The notes: generated by a model not told the origin, from the letters alone. A DNA stretch of 64,000 nucleotides from Azospirillum ramasamyi (GCF_003233655.1 NZ_CP029829.1:2366978-2430977), one strand, 5' to 3'. Positions 47,975 through 60,631 are shown, counted from the stretch's first letter. Numbers and translations are program-made.

Positions 47975-48805
47975 ATGACGACCATCCTGTCCGACGCCGC
48001 GCTCGACGCGCTTCTGGCACAGGATGTCCCATACGGTGACCTGACCACCGACTCGCTTGGCATCGCCGCCCGTCCGGCCCGCATGACCTTCGCCGCCCGC
48101 GGTGCCATGGTGCTGGCCGGGACGGAGGAGGCGGCCCGGCTGGTGGAGAAGGCCGGCGGCCGTGTCCTGCGCGTCGAGGCCAGCGGCACGACCGTGGAGG
48201 CCGGAGCGGTCTTCCTGGAGGCGGAGGGTCCGGCGGGATCGTTGCATCGGGCCTGGAAGGTGGCGCAGACGCTGGTCGAATACGCCTCCGGCATCGCCAC
48301 CCGCGCCCGGCGCATCGTCGAGGCGGCTCCCGGCGTGACCGTCGCCTGCACCCGCAAGAACTTCCCCGGCGCCAAGGATCTCAGCGTCAAGGCGGTGCGG
48401 GCGGGCGGTGCGGTGATGCACCGGCTGGGCCTGTCGGAAACGCTGCTGGTCTTCCCCGAACACCGGGCCTTCCTGAGCGGCTCTCCGGAGGTCTGGATCG
48501 CGGCGCTGCGCCGCAAGGCTCCCGAGAAGAAGATCGTGGTCGAAGTCGGATCGGTCGAGGAGGCGGTGGCCTTCGCGAGAGCCGGCGCTGACGTCATCCA
48601 GCTGGAAAAGCTGCCGCCCGATGCCGCCCGCGCGGTGATCGAAGCGACGCGCGGCCTGACCCCGCCGCCGGTAGTGGCTCCGGCCGGCGGCGTGACCGAG
48701 GCGAACGCCGCCGCCTATGCCGCGGCCGGCTGCCGCCTGCTGATCACCTCGGCCCCCTTCTTCGGCCAGCCCGCCGACGTGAAGGTCGTTCTGGGGCCGG
48801 CGTAA
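47975..48805 (+). CDS. modD: ModD protein (quinolinate phosphoribosyltransferase-like)
   Basis: 276 residues, homologous to NadC but with the ModD variant of the active-site segments: GDLTTDSLGI (~21-30), CTRKNFPGAKDLSVKAVRAGG (~127-147) and HRLGLSETLLVF. ModD proteins usually accompany molybdate transport genes and their reaction is not settled. No modABC genes are present here. ATG 47975. It follows the CorA-like gene by 29 bases on the same strand. NadC itself remains a less likely alternative because the NadC motif RKTxPGxR is altered. Confidence 0.82.
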   Translation: MTTILSDAALDALLAQDVPYGDLTTDSLGIAARPARMTFAARGAMVLAGTEEAARLVEKAGGRVLRVEASGTTVEAGAVFLEAEGPAGSLHRAWKVAQTLVEYASGIATRARRIVEAAPGVTVACTRKNFPGAKDLSVKAVRAGGAVMHRLGLSETLLVFPEHRAFLSGSPEVWIAALRRKAPEKKIVVEVGSVEEAVAFARAGADVIQLEKLPPDAARAVIEATRGLTPPPVVAPAGGVTEANAAAYAAAGCRLLITSAPFFGQPADVKVVLGPA

Positions 48806-48921
48806 AACCGCAGCCCGCGACGGCGCGTCGCAGTTCTCCGAAATACCTATGCGTGCGCCAGCGCGGCGGCGCGGACGGGATGGCCGCCAGTCCGCCATCC
48901 CCGTCGATTACGAGGAGTGAA

Positions 48922-48940
48922 GAGGATTCCGCAAATCCTC
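48922..48940 (+). terminator. Hairpin downstream of modD
   Basis: GAGGATT, loop CCGCA, AATCCTC. It lies 117 bases after the modD stop, just before the GTAAGGAT element. No T-run. Confidence 0.35.
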
Positions 48941-48954
48941 AAGCTCCTGTTTGA

Positions 48955-52980
<4,026 letters not shown>

Positions 52981-53001
52981 AACAGGTTCGCATACGCGAA
53001 A

Positions 53002-53031
53002 CGGCCGGCGCCGGGATGCCGACGCCGGCCG
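53002..53031. terminator. Inverted repeat between convergent ldh and ppa
   Basis: CGGCCGGCG (53002-53010) and CGCCGGCCG (53023-53031) with a 12-base loop. Its position suits a two-way terminator. No T-run is present. Confidence 0.5.
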
Positions 53032-53047
53032 GAAATCGCCGTCGGTA

Positions 53048-53605
53048 TCAGACCACCGGACCCGGGATGCCCTTGTTGACTTCCTGGGCGCGGGCCAGGC
53101 CTTCCTCGATCTTCTTGGCGGCCTCGTTGGCGTCGCCCCAGCCGCGGACCTTCACCCACTTGTTCTTCTCGAGATCCTTGTAGTGCTCGAAGAAGTGGGC
53201 GATCTGCTCGATCACGATCGACGGCAGGTCGGTGTAGTTCTTCACGTCGGTGTAGAACGGGTGCAGCTTGTCGACCGGAACGGCCAGCAGCTTCTCGTCC
53301 TCGCCGGCCTCGTCCTCCATGTACAGGACACCGATGGGACGCGAACGCAGGACCGCACCCGGGACGACGCCGTGCTGGCCGACGACGCAGACGTCCACCG
53401 GATCGCCGTCACCCGACAGGGTGTGCGGGATGAAGCCGTAGTTGCAGGGATAGAACATCGCGGTGTGCAGGAAACGGTCGACGAACACCGCGCCCGATTC
53501 CTTGTCGACTTCGTACTTCACCGGCTGGCCGCCGATCGGAATCTCGATGACGACGTTCACGTCCCAGGGGGCATTCTTACCCGCGGCGAGCTTGCTCAGA
53601 TCCAT
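53048..53605 (-). CDS. ppa: Inorganic pyrophosphatase
   Basis: Cytoplasmic family I pyrophosphatase, 185 residues, hydrolysing PPi to drive biosynthesis. The signature GDGDPVDVCVV (~67-77) supplies the metal-binding Asp residues, and YGFIPHTLS and KVRGWGD are also typical. ATG 53605 with AAGGAA upstream. The frame is open for 33 further codons upstream without similarity. Divergent from the solute-binding protein gene. Confidence 0.97.
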   Translation of the reverse strand: MDLSKLAAGKNAPWDVNVVIEIPIGGQPVKYEVDKESGAVFVDRFLHTAMFYPCNYGFIPHTLSGDGDPVDVCVVGQHGVVPGAVLRSRPIGVLYMEDEAGEDEKLLAVPVDKLHPFYTDVKNYTDLPSIVIEQIAHFFEHYKDLEKNKWVKVRGWGDANEAAKKIEEGLARAQEVNKGIPGPVV

Positions 53606-53770
53606 AGTATCGCGTTCCTTCGACTGGCGTATGCAGGGCACGTTCTTGTTTTGGCGCCGATGCCCGGTTCGGCGCCACGCGGGGCCGGAGTTTAGGCGGA
53701 ACACCGATCAAGGCCAAGGAGCTTGCGTGGACTCTTGCGCAGGTGCGGCAAAGGGGCAACCCTGCCGGGC

Positions 53771-55663
53771 ATGGCCCGCCCGTTCATCCTGCTCCTCATC
53801 CTTCTGGCTCTCCCGGCGCACCGTCCGGCATGGGCGGAGGCACCCCGACACGACGCCCCGACGCATGGCATCGCCATGCAGGGCAGTGAAACGCATGGCA
53901 TCGCCATGCAGGGAAGTGAAACGCACGGCATAGCCATGCACGGCATCGCCATGCATGGGGATCTGGCATTGCCGCCGGATTTCACCGCCTTCCCCTATGT
54001 CGATCCGGCCGCGCCGAAGGGCGGGACCATCCGGCAGGCGGTGACCGGCAGCTTCGACAGTCTCCACCCGCACATCGTCAAGGGCGTGCCGGCGCTGGGG
54101 CTGGGCTATGTGTTCGAAACGCTGCTGACGCGGTCGTGGGACGAGCCCTTCTCGCTCTACGGCCTGCTGGCCGACCGGGTCGAGGTGGCCGGCGACCGCT
54201 CCGCCGTCACCTTCCACATCAATCCCGAGGCGCGCTGGCATGACGGAACGCCGGTGACCGCCGCCGACGTGCTGTTCTCCCTGGAGATGCAGCGGCGGCA
54301 CGGCACGCCCAACCGCCGCCTGTTCTACGCCAAGGTCGCCGCGGCCGAGGCGCCCGACCCGCAGACCGTCCGCTTCGCCTTCGCTCCCAACCCGGATGGA
54401 ACCATCGACCGCGAGATGCCGCTGCTGATGGGGCTGATGCCGATCCATTCCAAAACCTTCTGGAGCGGCCGCGACTTCGACCGCACGACGCTGGAGCCGA
54501 TCACGGGCAGCGGCCCTTACCGCATCGCCACCGTCGATCCGGGCCGCCGCATCGTCTATGAGCGGGTGCGCGACTATTGGGGCCGGGATCTGCCCACCCG
54601 CGTCGGGCAGTTCAACGCCAACCGGCTGGAGTTCGACTATTACCGCGACGATTCCGTGGCGCTGGAGGCGTTCAAGGCCGGGCAGGGCGACATCCGGTAC
54701 GAGAGGGATCCGGCCAAATGGGCCACAGGCTATGACGGTCCGGCACTGCGCGACGGCCGTATTGTGCGGGAGGAACTGCCGAACCGGCGGCCCGAGCCGG
54801 CGCGCGGCCTGATCTTCAACACCCGCCGGCCGATCTTCGCCGATGTGCGGGTGCGCCGGGCGCTGGGCATGGCGACCGACTTCGACTGGATCGGCCGCAG
54901 CCTGTTCCACGGGCTGCTGACCCGCACCGCCAGCTATTACCCCAACTCCGACCTCGCCGCCCGCGGCTTGCCGGAGGGGGAGGAGCTGCGGGCGCTGGAG
55001 CCGTTTCGCGACCGGTTGCCGCCGGACCTGTTCACCGACCCATTCGTCCTGCCGGATGGCGGAGGCGGCAATGGCCCGGCGGGCCTGCGCGCCAACCGGC
55101 GCGAGGCGATGCGGCTGCTGGAGCAGGCCGGCTGGCGGGTGCGCGACGGTCGGTTGACCGATGCCGCCGGGAATCGTTTCGCCTTCGAAATCCTCCTGTC
55201 CGATCCGTCGGAGGAGCGGGTGGCGCTGGAATTCGCCCGCTCTCTGGAGCCGCTGGGCATCGACGCGCGCGTCCGGACGGTGGACAGCGCCCAGTTCCAG
55301 GGCCGGATGGACCGCTTCGATTTCGACATGACAATGCGCTGGTGGGCGTCCAGCCTGTCTCCCGGAAACGAGCAGCTCTATTACTACGGGTCCGACGCGG
55401 CCGGGCAGGAGGGCAGCCGCAATCTGGCCGGCATCCGTGACCCGGTCGTCGACGCGCTGGCCCGCTCCATCGCCGCGGCCACCACGCGGGCGGAACTGGT
55501 CGGGCGGGTGCGGGCGCTGGACCGGGTGCTGCTGTGGGGACACTACATGGTCCCGCTGTTCCACAGCCCGGTGGACCGGATCGCCCGCCGGTCGACCCTG
55601 CACCGTCCGGCGGTCACGCCGCTGTATGGGCCGATGGTGGAAAGCTTTTGGGTGGAGCCTTAA
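53771..55663 (+). CDS. Extracellular solute-binding protein family 5 (peptide/YejA-like)
   Basis: Periplasmic ligand-binding protein of an oligopeptide-type ABC transporter, 630 residues. Signal peptide MARPFILLLILLALPAHRPAWA. Then an unusual His/Met-rich tandem repeat (HGIAMQGSET, ~31-62), then the family 5 fold with GGTIRQAVTGSFDSLHPH and PEARWHDGTPVTAADVLFSL. Closest in style to YejA-type proteins. No permease or ATPase genes adjoin, so it is an orphan binding protein. ATG 53771 puts the signal at the N-terminus; a GTG at 53723 would add 16 residues. The stop overlaps a terminator hairpin. Confidence 0.9.
   Translation: MARPFILLLILLALPAHRPAWAEAPRHDAPTHGIAMQGSETHGIAMQGSETHGIAMHGIAMHGDLALPPDFTAFPYVDPAAPKGGTIRQAVTGSFDSLHPHIVKGVPALGLGYVFETLLTRSWDEPFSLYGLLADRVEVAGDRSAVTFHINPEARWHDGTPVTAADVLFSLEMQRRHGTPNRRLFYAKVAAAEAPDPQTVRFAFAPNPDGTIDREMPLLMGLMPIHSKTFWSGRDFDRTTLEPITGSGPYRIATVDPGRRIVYERVRDYWGRDLPTRVGQFNANRLEFDYYRDDSVALEAFKAGQGDIRYERDPAKWATGYDGPALRDGRIVREELPNRRPEPARGLIFNTRRPIFADVRVRRALGMATDFDWIGRSLFHGLLTRTASYYPNSDLAARGLPEGEELRALEPFRDRLPPDLFTDPFVLPDGGGGNGPAGLRANRREAMRLLEQAGWRVRDGRLTDAAGNRFAFEILLSDPSEERVALEFARSLEPLGIDARVRTVDSAQFQGRMDRFDFDMTMRWWASSLSPGNEQLYYYGSDAAGQEGSRNLAGIRDPVVDALARSIAAATTRAELVGRVRALDRVLLWGHYMVPLFHSPVDRIARRSTLHRPAVTPLYGPMVESFWVEP
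53861..53955 (+). repeat. 30-bp coding tandem repeat in the solute-binding protein gene
   Basis: Units at 53861-53890 and 53891-53920 differ at one base. A third unit (53921-53940) is followed by an extra 15-base copy of the CGGCATCGCCATGCA part. Each full unit encodes THGIAMQGSE, and the array sits right after the signal peptide. Confidence 0.85.
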
Positions 55664-55683
55664 AGCGAATTTGCATTCGCTTT
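55662..55683 (+). terminator. Terminator of the solute-binding protein gene
   Basis: AAAGCGAAT, loop TTGC, ATTCGCTTT: a perfect 9-bp stem that overlaps the TAA stop and ends in TTT. Confidence 0.65.
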
Positions 55684-55753
55684 GGATTCACATGACCTCA
55701 TTCACCGGTCGGGCTTTGGCCGCATGAGCGGCCGGGGCCGCCGTCGCGGTCCA

Positions 55754-55773
55754 AAGCGGATTGCAATCCGCTT
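55754..55773 (-). terminator. Palindromic terminator of the EI gene
   Basis: AAGCGGATTGCAATCCGCTT is a perfect 20-bp palindrome nine bases beyond the EI stop. Together with the hairpin at 55662-55683 it looks like an inverted, slightly diverged copy of one element. Confidence 0.6.
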
Positions 55774-55781
55774 GAAGGCCC

Positions 55782-57653
55782 TCACACCGTCGCGTTGAAG
55801 TCGTCCAGCAGCGTGGCGATCCGTCCGCTGTCGCTCTGGTCCATGATGACGCGGGCGCGGCGGCTCGCCTCCATCAGGTCGAGCGAGCGGATGCGCTTCT
55901 TCACCGACGGCAGCGCCAGCGGCGCCATCGACAGCTCGCGCACGCCCAAGCCCAGCAGCAGCGCGGTGTAGCGCGGGTCGCCGGCGATCTCGCCGCAGAC
56001 CGACACCGTGATGCGGGCACGCAGGGCCGCCTCGATGGTGAACTGGATCAGCCGCAGCACCGCCGGATGCAGCGGGTCGTAGAGCTTGGCGACCTGTTCG
56101 TCCGCACGGTCGATGGCCAGCGTGTACTGGGTCAGGTCGTTGGTGCCGATGGCGAAGAAATCGGCGGCATAGGCCAGCGCGTCGGCCGACAGGGCCGCCC
56201 CCGGCACCTCCACCATCACCCCCACCGGCGGCAGCGGGTCGGCGATGGCGATGCCGCGGCGCCGCAGGCGGCGGGCGACCTGCCCCATCATCTCCCGCAC
56301 CTTCTGCACCTCCGCCACCGAGGCGATCATCGGCAGCAGGATGCGCAGCGGCCCGTGCGCCCCGGCGCGCAGCATGGCGGCGAGCTGGGTTTCCAGCAGC
56401 TTCGGTTCGCGCAGGCCCAGCCGGATGGCGCGCAGGCCGAGCGCCGGATTGGCCGGCTCGCCATAGCGGCCCGCCATCCAGCCGGCCAGCTTCTCGCCGC
56501 CCAGATCCATGGTGCGGGCGGTGACGGTGCGGCCGCCCATCCCCTCGATCATGGTGCGCAGCACGCCGTACTGCTCATCCTCGTCGGGCAGATGGTCGCG
56601 GTTCATGAACATGAACTCGGTCCGAAGCAGGCCGATGCCCTGGGCGCCGTGCTCCAGCGCCTGCTCCAGGTCGCGGGGCAGCTCCAGATTCGCCAGCAGC
56701 GTCACTGCGGTGCCGTCGCGGGTGACGGCGGGCAGCTTGCGCAGGCTCTTCAGCCCCTGGCGCTCGCGTTCGCGCGCGGCGCGGCGCTCGCCGTAATCCG
56801 CCAGCACGTCGGCCGGCGGGTCGATCAGCACGCGGCCCTGCAGGCCGTCGACGATCACCGTCACGCCGTTGCGCACACCCGCCAGCAGGCCGGGCGCGCC
56901 CAGCACCGCCGGCAGGCCGAGCGAGCGGGCGAGGATCGCGGTGTGCCCTTCCGCCCCGCCCAGCACGGTGGCGAAGCCGCCGACGACGGCGGGGTCGAGC
57001 AGGGCGGTGTCGGCGGGGGTCAGTTCCTCCGCCAGGATGATGCTGCCGGGGGGCAGGTTGCTGAAGGCCCGGTATTCCTGCTTCATCAGGTTGCGGGTCA
57101 ACCGCCGCCCGACTTCGCGGATGTCGTCGATGCGGCCGGCCAGATAGGCGTCGTCCATGCCGGCGAAGGTCGCGGCGATGGCGGCGATCTCCGCCTGGAT
57201 GGCCGCCTCGGCGTTGACGCGGTCCTGCTTGATGCGATGCTCCACCCCGCGCGTCAGGCGCGAGTTGGTGACCATCGCCAGATGGGCGTCCAGCAGGAAA
57301 CCGATCTCTTCCGACGCCGAATCGGGCAGCACCAGCGCCTTGCTCTTCAGCTTCTTGATCTGGCGCCGCGCCTTGGACGCCGCCTCGTTGAAGCGGGCGA
57401 CCTCCGCCTCGACGGCCTCCGGCGCGACGGTGTATTCGGGGATGGCGACGGCGCCGCTTTCCACCACATGGGCCGGGCCGATGGCGATGCCGGGAGACAC
57501 CCCCAGGCCGCTCAGGGCGCGCGCCGAGCCGCTCCACGCTTCGGACGCGGGGACGCCGCCGAAACCGCCGCCGGAGCCGCCGCGATCGGGACCGGCCACG
57601 GGGCCGTTGGCCCCGCCGGTGGAGGGGCCGGTGGAGGGTAGGTCACTCTTCAT
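55782..57653 (-). CDS. ptsP: Phosphoenolpyruvate-protein phosphotransferase (PTS enzyme I)
   Basis: First enzyme of the PTS; it autophosphorylates from PEP and passes phosphate to HPr. 623 residues. A Gly/Pro-rich N-terminal extension (~45) is followed by the EI fold. The active His is in GGAEGHTAILARSLG (~236), the PEP-binding Arg region is GIGLLRTEF, and the C-terminal Cys is in VCGEIAGDP (~551). There is no N-terminal GAF domain, so it differs from classical nitrogen-PTS PtsP although it sits in a regulatory PTS cluster. ATG 57653 overlaps the HPr gene by 11 bases. Confidence 0.93.
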   Translation of the reverse strand: MKSDLPSTGPSTGGANGPVAGPDRGGSGGGFGGVPASEAWSGSARALSGLGVSPGIAIGPAHVVESGAVAIPEYTVAPEAVEAEVARFNEAASKARRQIKKLKSKALVLPDSASEEIGFLLDAHLAMVTNSRLTRGVEHRIKQDRVNAEAAIQAEIAAIAATFAGMDDAYLAGRIDDIREVGRRLTRNLMKQEYRAFSNLPPGSIILAEELTPADTALLDPAVVGGFATVLGGAEGHTAILARSLGLPAVLGAPGLLAGVRNGVTVIVDGLQGRVLIDPPADVLADYGERRAARERERQGLKSLRKLPAVTRDGTAVTLLANLELPRDLEQALEHGAQGIGLLRTEFMFMNRDHLPDEDEQYGVLRTMIEGMGGRTVTARTMDLGGEKLAGWMAGRYGEPANPALGLRAIRLGLREPKLLETQLAAMLRAGAHGPLRILLPMIASVAEVQKVREMMGQVARRLRRRGIAIADPLPPVGVMVEVPGAALSADALAYAADFFAIGTNDLTQYTLAIDRADEQVAKLYDPLHPAVLRLIQFTIEAALRARITVSVCGEIAGDPRYTALLLGLGVRELSMAPLALPSVKKRIRSLDLMEASRRARVIMDQSDSGRIATLLDDFNATV

Positions 57654-57945
57654 CGAACTTGCGATTGATCAGGTCCAGGAGGGCGTCCATCGCCGCGGCG
57701 GCATCCCTGCCGGTCGCGCGCAATTCCACCGTGGTGCCGGGTCCGGCGGCGAGCATCATCAGCCCCATGATCGACTCGCCGGACACGACGGTCTCGCCGC
57801 GGCGCACCGAGATCTCGGCGTCGAAGGTGGCGACCAGCTTCACGAACTTGGCCGAGGCGCGGGCGTGCAGGCCCCGCTGGTTGGTGATGGTGGCGGTGCG
57901 GCGTATCTCGCCATCAGCGGGCGCCGTTTCGTCGGGGGAGCTCAT
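57643..57945 (-). CDS. ptsH: Phosphocarrier protein HPr
   Basis: 100 residues. The EI phosphorylation site His lies in NQRGLHARASAKFV (~25) and the regulatory Ser in SGESIMGLMML (~56). The presence of hprK upstream means this Ser is probably phosphorylated. ATG 57945. It starts 11 bases after the EIIA gene and overlaps EI, in one operon. With no sugar-specific EIIB/EIIC in the window it most likely acts in regulation. Confidence 0.95.
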   Translation of the reverse strand: MSSPDETAPADGEIRRTATITNQRGLHARASAKFVKLVATFDAEISVRRGETVVSGESIMGLMMLAAGPGTTVELRATGRDAAAAMDALLDLINRKFDEE

Positions 57946-57956
57946 CGCGGGCGGTT

Positions 57957-58355
57957 TCAGTCCGACAGGAGGGTGGAGGCGACGTTGATGTATTTCTGCC
58001 CGGCGTCGCGGGCGGCGATCACCGACTTGTCGAGCGGTTCGGTCTTCCGCACGCTGGCGAGCTTGATCAGCATCGGCAGGTTCACGCCGGCGATCACCTC
58101 CACCTTCGCCTTGTCCATGATGGAGATGGCGAGGTTGGACGGCGTGCCGCCGAACATGTCGGTCAGCACCACGACACCCGACCCGTCGTCGACCTCCGCC
58201 ACCGAGTTCAGGATGTCCTGGCGGCGCTGCTCCATGTCGTCGTCCGGGCCGATGCACACGGCGCGCACCTGCTGCTGTTCGCCCACCACGTGGAACAGCG
58301 CGGCGATGAACTCCTCGGCCAGCCGTCCGTGGGTGACAAGAACCATACCGATCAT
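57957..58355 (-). CDS. PTS EIIA component, mannose/fructose (EIIA-Man) family
   Basis: 132 residues of the EIIA-Man fold. The phosphorylated His is in VTHGRLAEEF (~10), and the conserved FGGTPSNLA is at ~69-77. It receives phosphate from HPr. In alphaproteobacteria this lone EIIA acts on regulators, not a permease. ATG 58355; 122 bases after rapZ, so it may have its own promoter in addition. Confidence 0.93.
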   Translation of the reverse strand: MIGMVLVTHGRLAEEFIAALFHVVGEQQQVRAVCIGPDDDMEQRRQDILNSVAEVDDGSGVVVLTDMFGGTPSNLAISIMDKAKVEVIAGVNLPMLIKLASVRKTEPLDKSVIAARDAGQKYINVASTLLSD

Positions 58356-58477
58356 GGGACATCCTTCAAGGTTGGGTCCTCCCCGGAGACCTGCGCGAGA
58401 ACCGCTGCCGCAAGGCAAGCGCCCCCATCGCATCTGGATCGTTGGTTGGACGTATGATCGTCAAGGCGCAAATTGCA

Positions 58478-59455
58478 TCATCCCAAGTTGCCGGTCTGGC
58501 TGCCGGTATGGCCGCCGGAAGGCCCGGCGGTGCGCAGCCCCAGCCGGTCGAGCTCGCGGTGGCTGAGGTTGACCCGCAGCCCCTGCTCCTTCAGCCAAGC
58601 GGCCAGCCGTTCGGCGATGAACACCGACCTGTGCTTGCCGCCGGTACAGCCGATGGCGATGGTCAGGTAGCTCTTTCCTTCCTGGTTGTAGCGGGGCAGC
58701 AGCGGGCGCAGCAGCTCCGTCAGGTTCTGGAAGAAGGCGGGGAAGTCGGGGTCGCTTTCCACCCGTGCCGCAACCGCCGGGTTCAGGCCGGTCAGCGGCC
58801 GAAGCTCCGGGTCGTAATGCGGGTTGGTCAGGAACCGCACGTCGAAGACCAGATCGGCTTCGCGCGGAAGGCCCTGGCGGAAGGAGAAGGAGGTCACGAA
58901 CACCTGCAGGGCTGCCTGGGCGTCACGCCGGAAATGCCCCGACAGGATGCGCCGCAAATCGTGAATGGAGAGTTGCGTCGTGTCGATCGTGACGTCGGCC
59001 TCCTCCTTCAGCGGAAACAGCAGGGCACGCTCGCGCTGGATGCCGTCGGGGACCGTGCGGTCCTCCGCCAGCGGATGGCGGCGGCGCGTCTCGGTGAAGC
59101 GGCGTTGCAGCACCTCGTCGCCGCAATCGAGGAAGACCAGGCTGACATCCAGGTCGTCGCGGCCGCGCAGCTCCGCCAGCTCGTCCAGGAAGCTCTGCGC
59201 GGAAAAGTCGCGGGTCCGGCTGTCGATCACCAGCGCCAGCGGCCGGCGTTTCGGGTCGGCCTGTCGGATCAGGGCGGGGACCAGCGACAGGCGCAGATTG
59301 TCGACCGCCTCGTATCCCAGATCCTCAAGCGCCTTCAGCGCCACCGACATGCCGGCGCCCGACAGGCCGGTGACCAGCACGACGCGGCCGCGGGGCGTCG
59401 CCGGGTTGGCCGGGGCGCTGGCAACGGGATTGGACGGCACGTCGGAAAGGCTCAT
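58478..59455 (-). CDS. rapZ: RapZ/YvcJ family nucleotide-binding protein with altered P-loop
   Basis: 325 residues. In E. coli RapZ is an RNA adaptor that targets small RNAs for RNase E. The N-terminal P-loop reads GLSGAGMS (~31-38), with Met where the Walker Lys belongs. The Walker B-like segment VIDSRTRDF is kept. The C-terminal domain is complete (FVTSFSFRQGLPREADLVFDVRFL and GCTGGKHRSVF). ATG 59455 overlaps the hprK stop by four bases (ATGA), so the pair is translationally coupled. RNA binding is expected to depend on the C-terminal domain. Confidence 0.92.
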   Translation of the reverse strand: MSLSDVPSNPVASAPANPATPRGRVVLVTGLSGAGMSVALKALEDLGYEAVDNLRLSLVPALIRQADPKRRPLALVIDSRTRDFSAQSFLDELAELRGRDDLDVSLVFLDCGDEVLQRRFTETRRRHPLAEDRTVPDGIQRERALLFPLKEEADVTIDTTQLSIHDLRRILSGHFRRDAQAALQVFVTSFSFRQGLPREADLVFDVRFLTNPHYDPELRPLTGLNPAVAARVESDPDFPAFFQNLTELLRPLLPRYNQEGKSYLTIAIGCTGGKHRSVFIAERLAAWLKEQGLRVNLSHRELDRLGLRTAGPSGGHTGSQTGNLG

Positions 59456-59970
59456 GGCGCGACCAGGCTGAAATGAATCCGGCCGGGCTGGACTGAACCG
59501 GGCTGGGCCGAAACGGGCTGGGCGGACAGGCCGGCGGGTACCCGCTCCAGCCCGCCGTCGCACAGGCAGGCGGCGGCAAGACGGATCTTGGCGGGGGTGG
59601 AGGCGTCGAAGGCGTACAGGCCCAGCCGGGGAAGGGTGACGCCCATCAGCGTCTCGGTCTCCGCCTCCGGCAGGCGTTCCACCCCGTCGCGCGGCACCAG
59701 ATCGACGACGAGCCCGACATCGGCCGACGCGACGGACGGGACCGGCAGGATGCCGACGCCCCGCACTTCCAGCAGCCCGGCCAGCGCCGGCGGGGCGGAA
59801 GCGGTCAGCCGTCCGGAACCGGCGCGCAAGGCCACCCGGTCATCCGCGACCAGCCGGGCGCCACCGTCGATCAGTCGCAAGGCCAAATCCGATTTTCCGC
59901 GTCCGGACTCGCCGCGCAGCAACACGCCGATGTCGGAGAGCAAGACGCAGGTGCCGTGAATCGTCACCAT
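59452..59970 (-). CDS. hprK: HPr kinase/phosphorylase, short alphaproteobacterial form
   Basis: 172 residues, corresponding to the C-terminal catalytic domain of Gram-positive HprK (about 310). Walker A is GESGRGKSDLAL (~19-30), followed by RLVADDRVAL with the catalytic acidic residues. It phosphorylates HPr on serine; HPr in the same operon has the site. The start is ATG 59970, since the upstream open frame shows no similarity. The far C-terminus is Ala/Gln/Pro-rich and variable. Confidence 0.93.
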   Translation of the reverse strand: MVTIHGTCVLLSDIGVLLRGESGRGKSDLALRLIDGGARLVADDRVALRAGSGRLTASAPPALAGLLEVRGVGILPVPSVASADVGLVVDLVPRDGVERLPEAETETLMGVTLPRLGLYAFDASTPAKIRLAAACLCDGGLERVPAGLSAQPVSAQPGSVQPGRIHFSLVAP

Positions 59971-60199
59971 AGTCTGGCGAAGGTGAGACGTAGCGCGGGT
60001 TCTGTCAATGGAAACGGAACGGTGGCCCCACTGGTCAGGCGGGGAAACCTGACCGGGATCCCCCATCCGCTTCCGACCGTTCTTTCGGTGCGGATCACAC
60101 ACTGCCGGCACTCGGGAGGAGTCGGCCGGCAAAGGGCCGCGATCCCAGGAACGCCCCGCGTCCCGGCTCCGCCCGCCCGGTTTCCGCATACGGAGCCGC

Positions 60200-60631
60200 T
60201 CAGTTGCCGACGGCCCCATGGGGGGCGCGACGAATGGCCTCCAGTTCCAGGGCGAGCGCGTCGCGGCGGCGGATCATCTCGTCCAGATCCTCCAACTCCG
60301 CCGCTTCCTGGCAGGCGTCGCGAAAGTCCTTTTCCCGCTGCAGCCGGACCAGCAGGATCTTGTAATTGTCGGCGATGCTGGCGAGATGGCGTTGCGCGCC
60401 CCGCAGCGCTTCCGCCAGTTGGTTGCGCTCCCGCGCGCCGTCCCGCATCAGCCGGGCCAACTCCCCCTGCTGCCGTCCGGCATCGCGGATCAGGCGGGCC
60501 AGCCGGTAGCGGCGGAGATCGACGACCTCGGCCTCTCCGGGGAGGGGCAAACGGGAATGGGCCCCCTTCTTGGACAACCGGTTCGCGAAAAACTCGGGCG
60601 GTGCTGACTCAGGCGGTACGGACTCAGGCAT
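60200..60631 (-). CDS. Hypothetical coiled-coil protein between chvG and hprK
   Basis: 143 residues, very rich in Arg, Glu, Ala and Leu. Residues ~38-135 are predicted as a long helix or coiled coil (for example RLARLIRDAGRQQGELARLM and ELEDLDEMIRRRDALALELEAI). The N-terminus is Pro-rich. No family recognised, no membrane segment. It lies on the same strand as chvG and hprK, with gaps of 192 and 229 bases, longer than others in this cluster. Coding is supported by length, codon pattern and a clean ATG (60631). A spurious frame cannot be excluded. Confidence 0.6.
   Translation of the reverse strand: MPESVPPESAPPEFFANRLSKKGAHSRLPLPGEAEVVDLRRYRLARLIRDAGRQQGELARLMRDGARERNQLAEALRGAQRHLASIADNYKILLVRLQREKDFRDACQEAAELEDLDEMIRRRDALALELEAIRRAPHGAVGN

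Noticed and set aside
53861..53955. Possible CRISPR-like array
   Set aside because: The 30-bp units are contiguous without spacers and lie in frame inside a gene.
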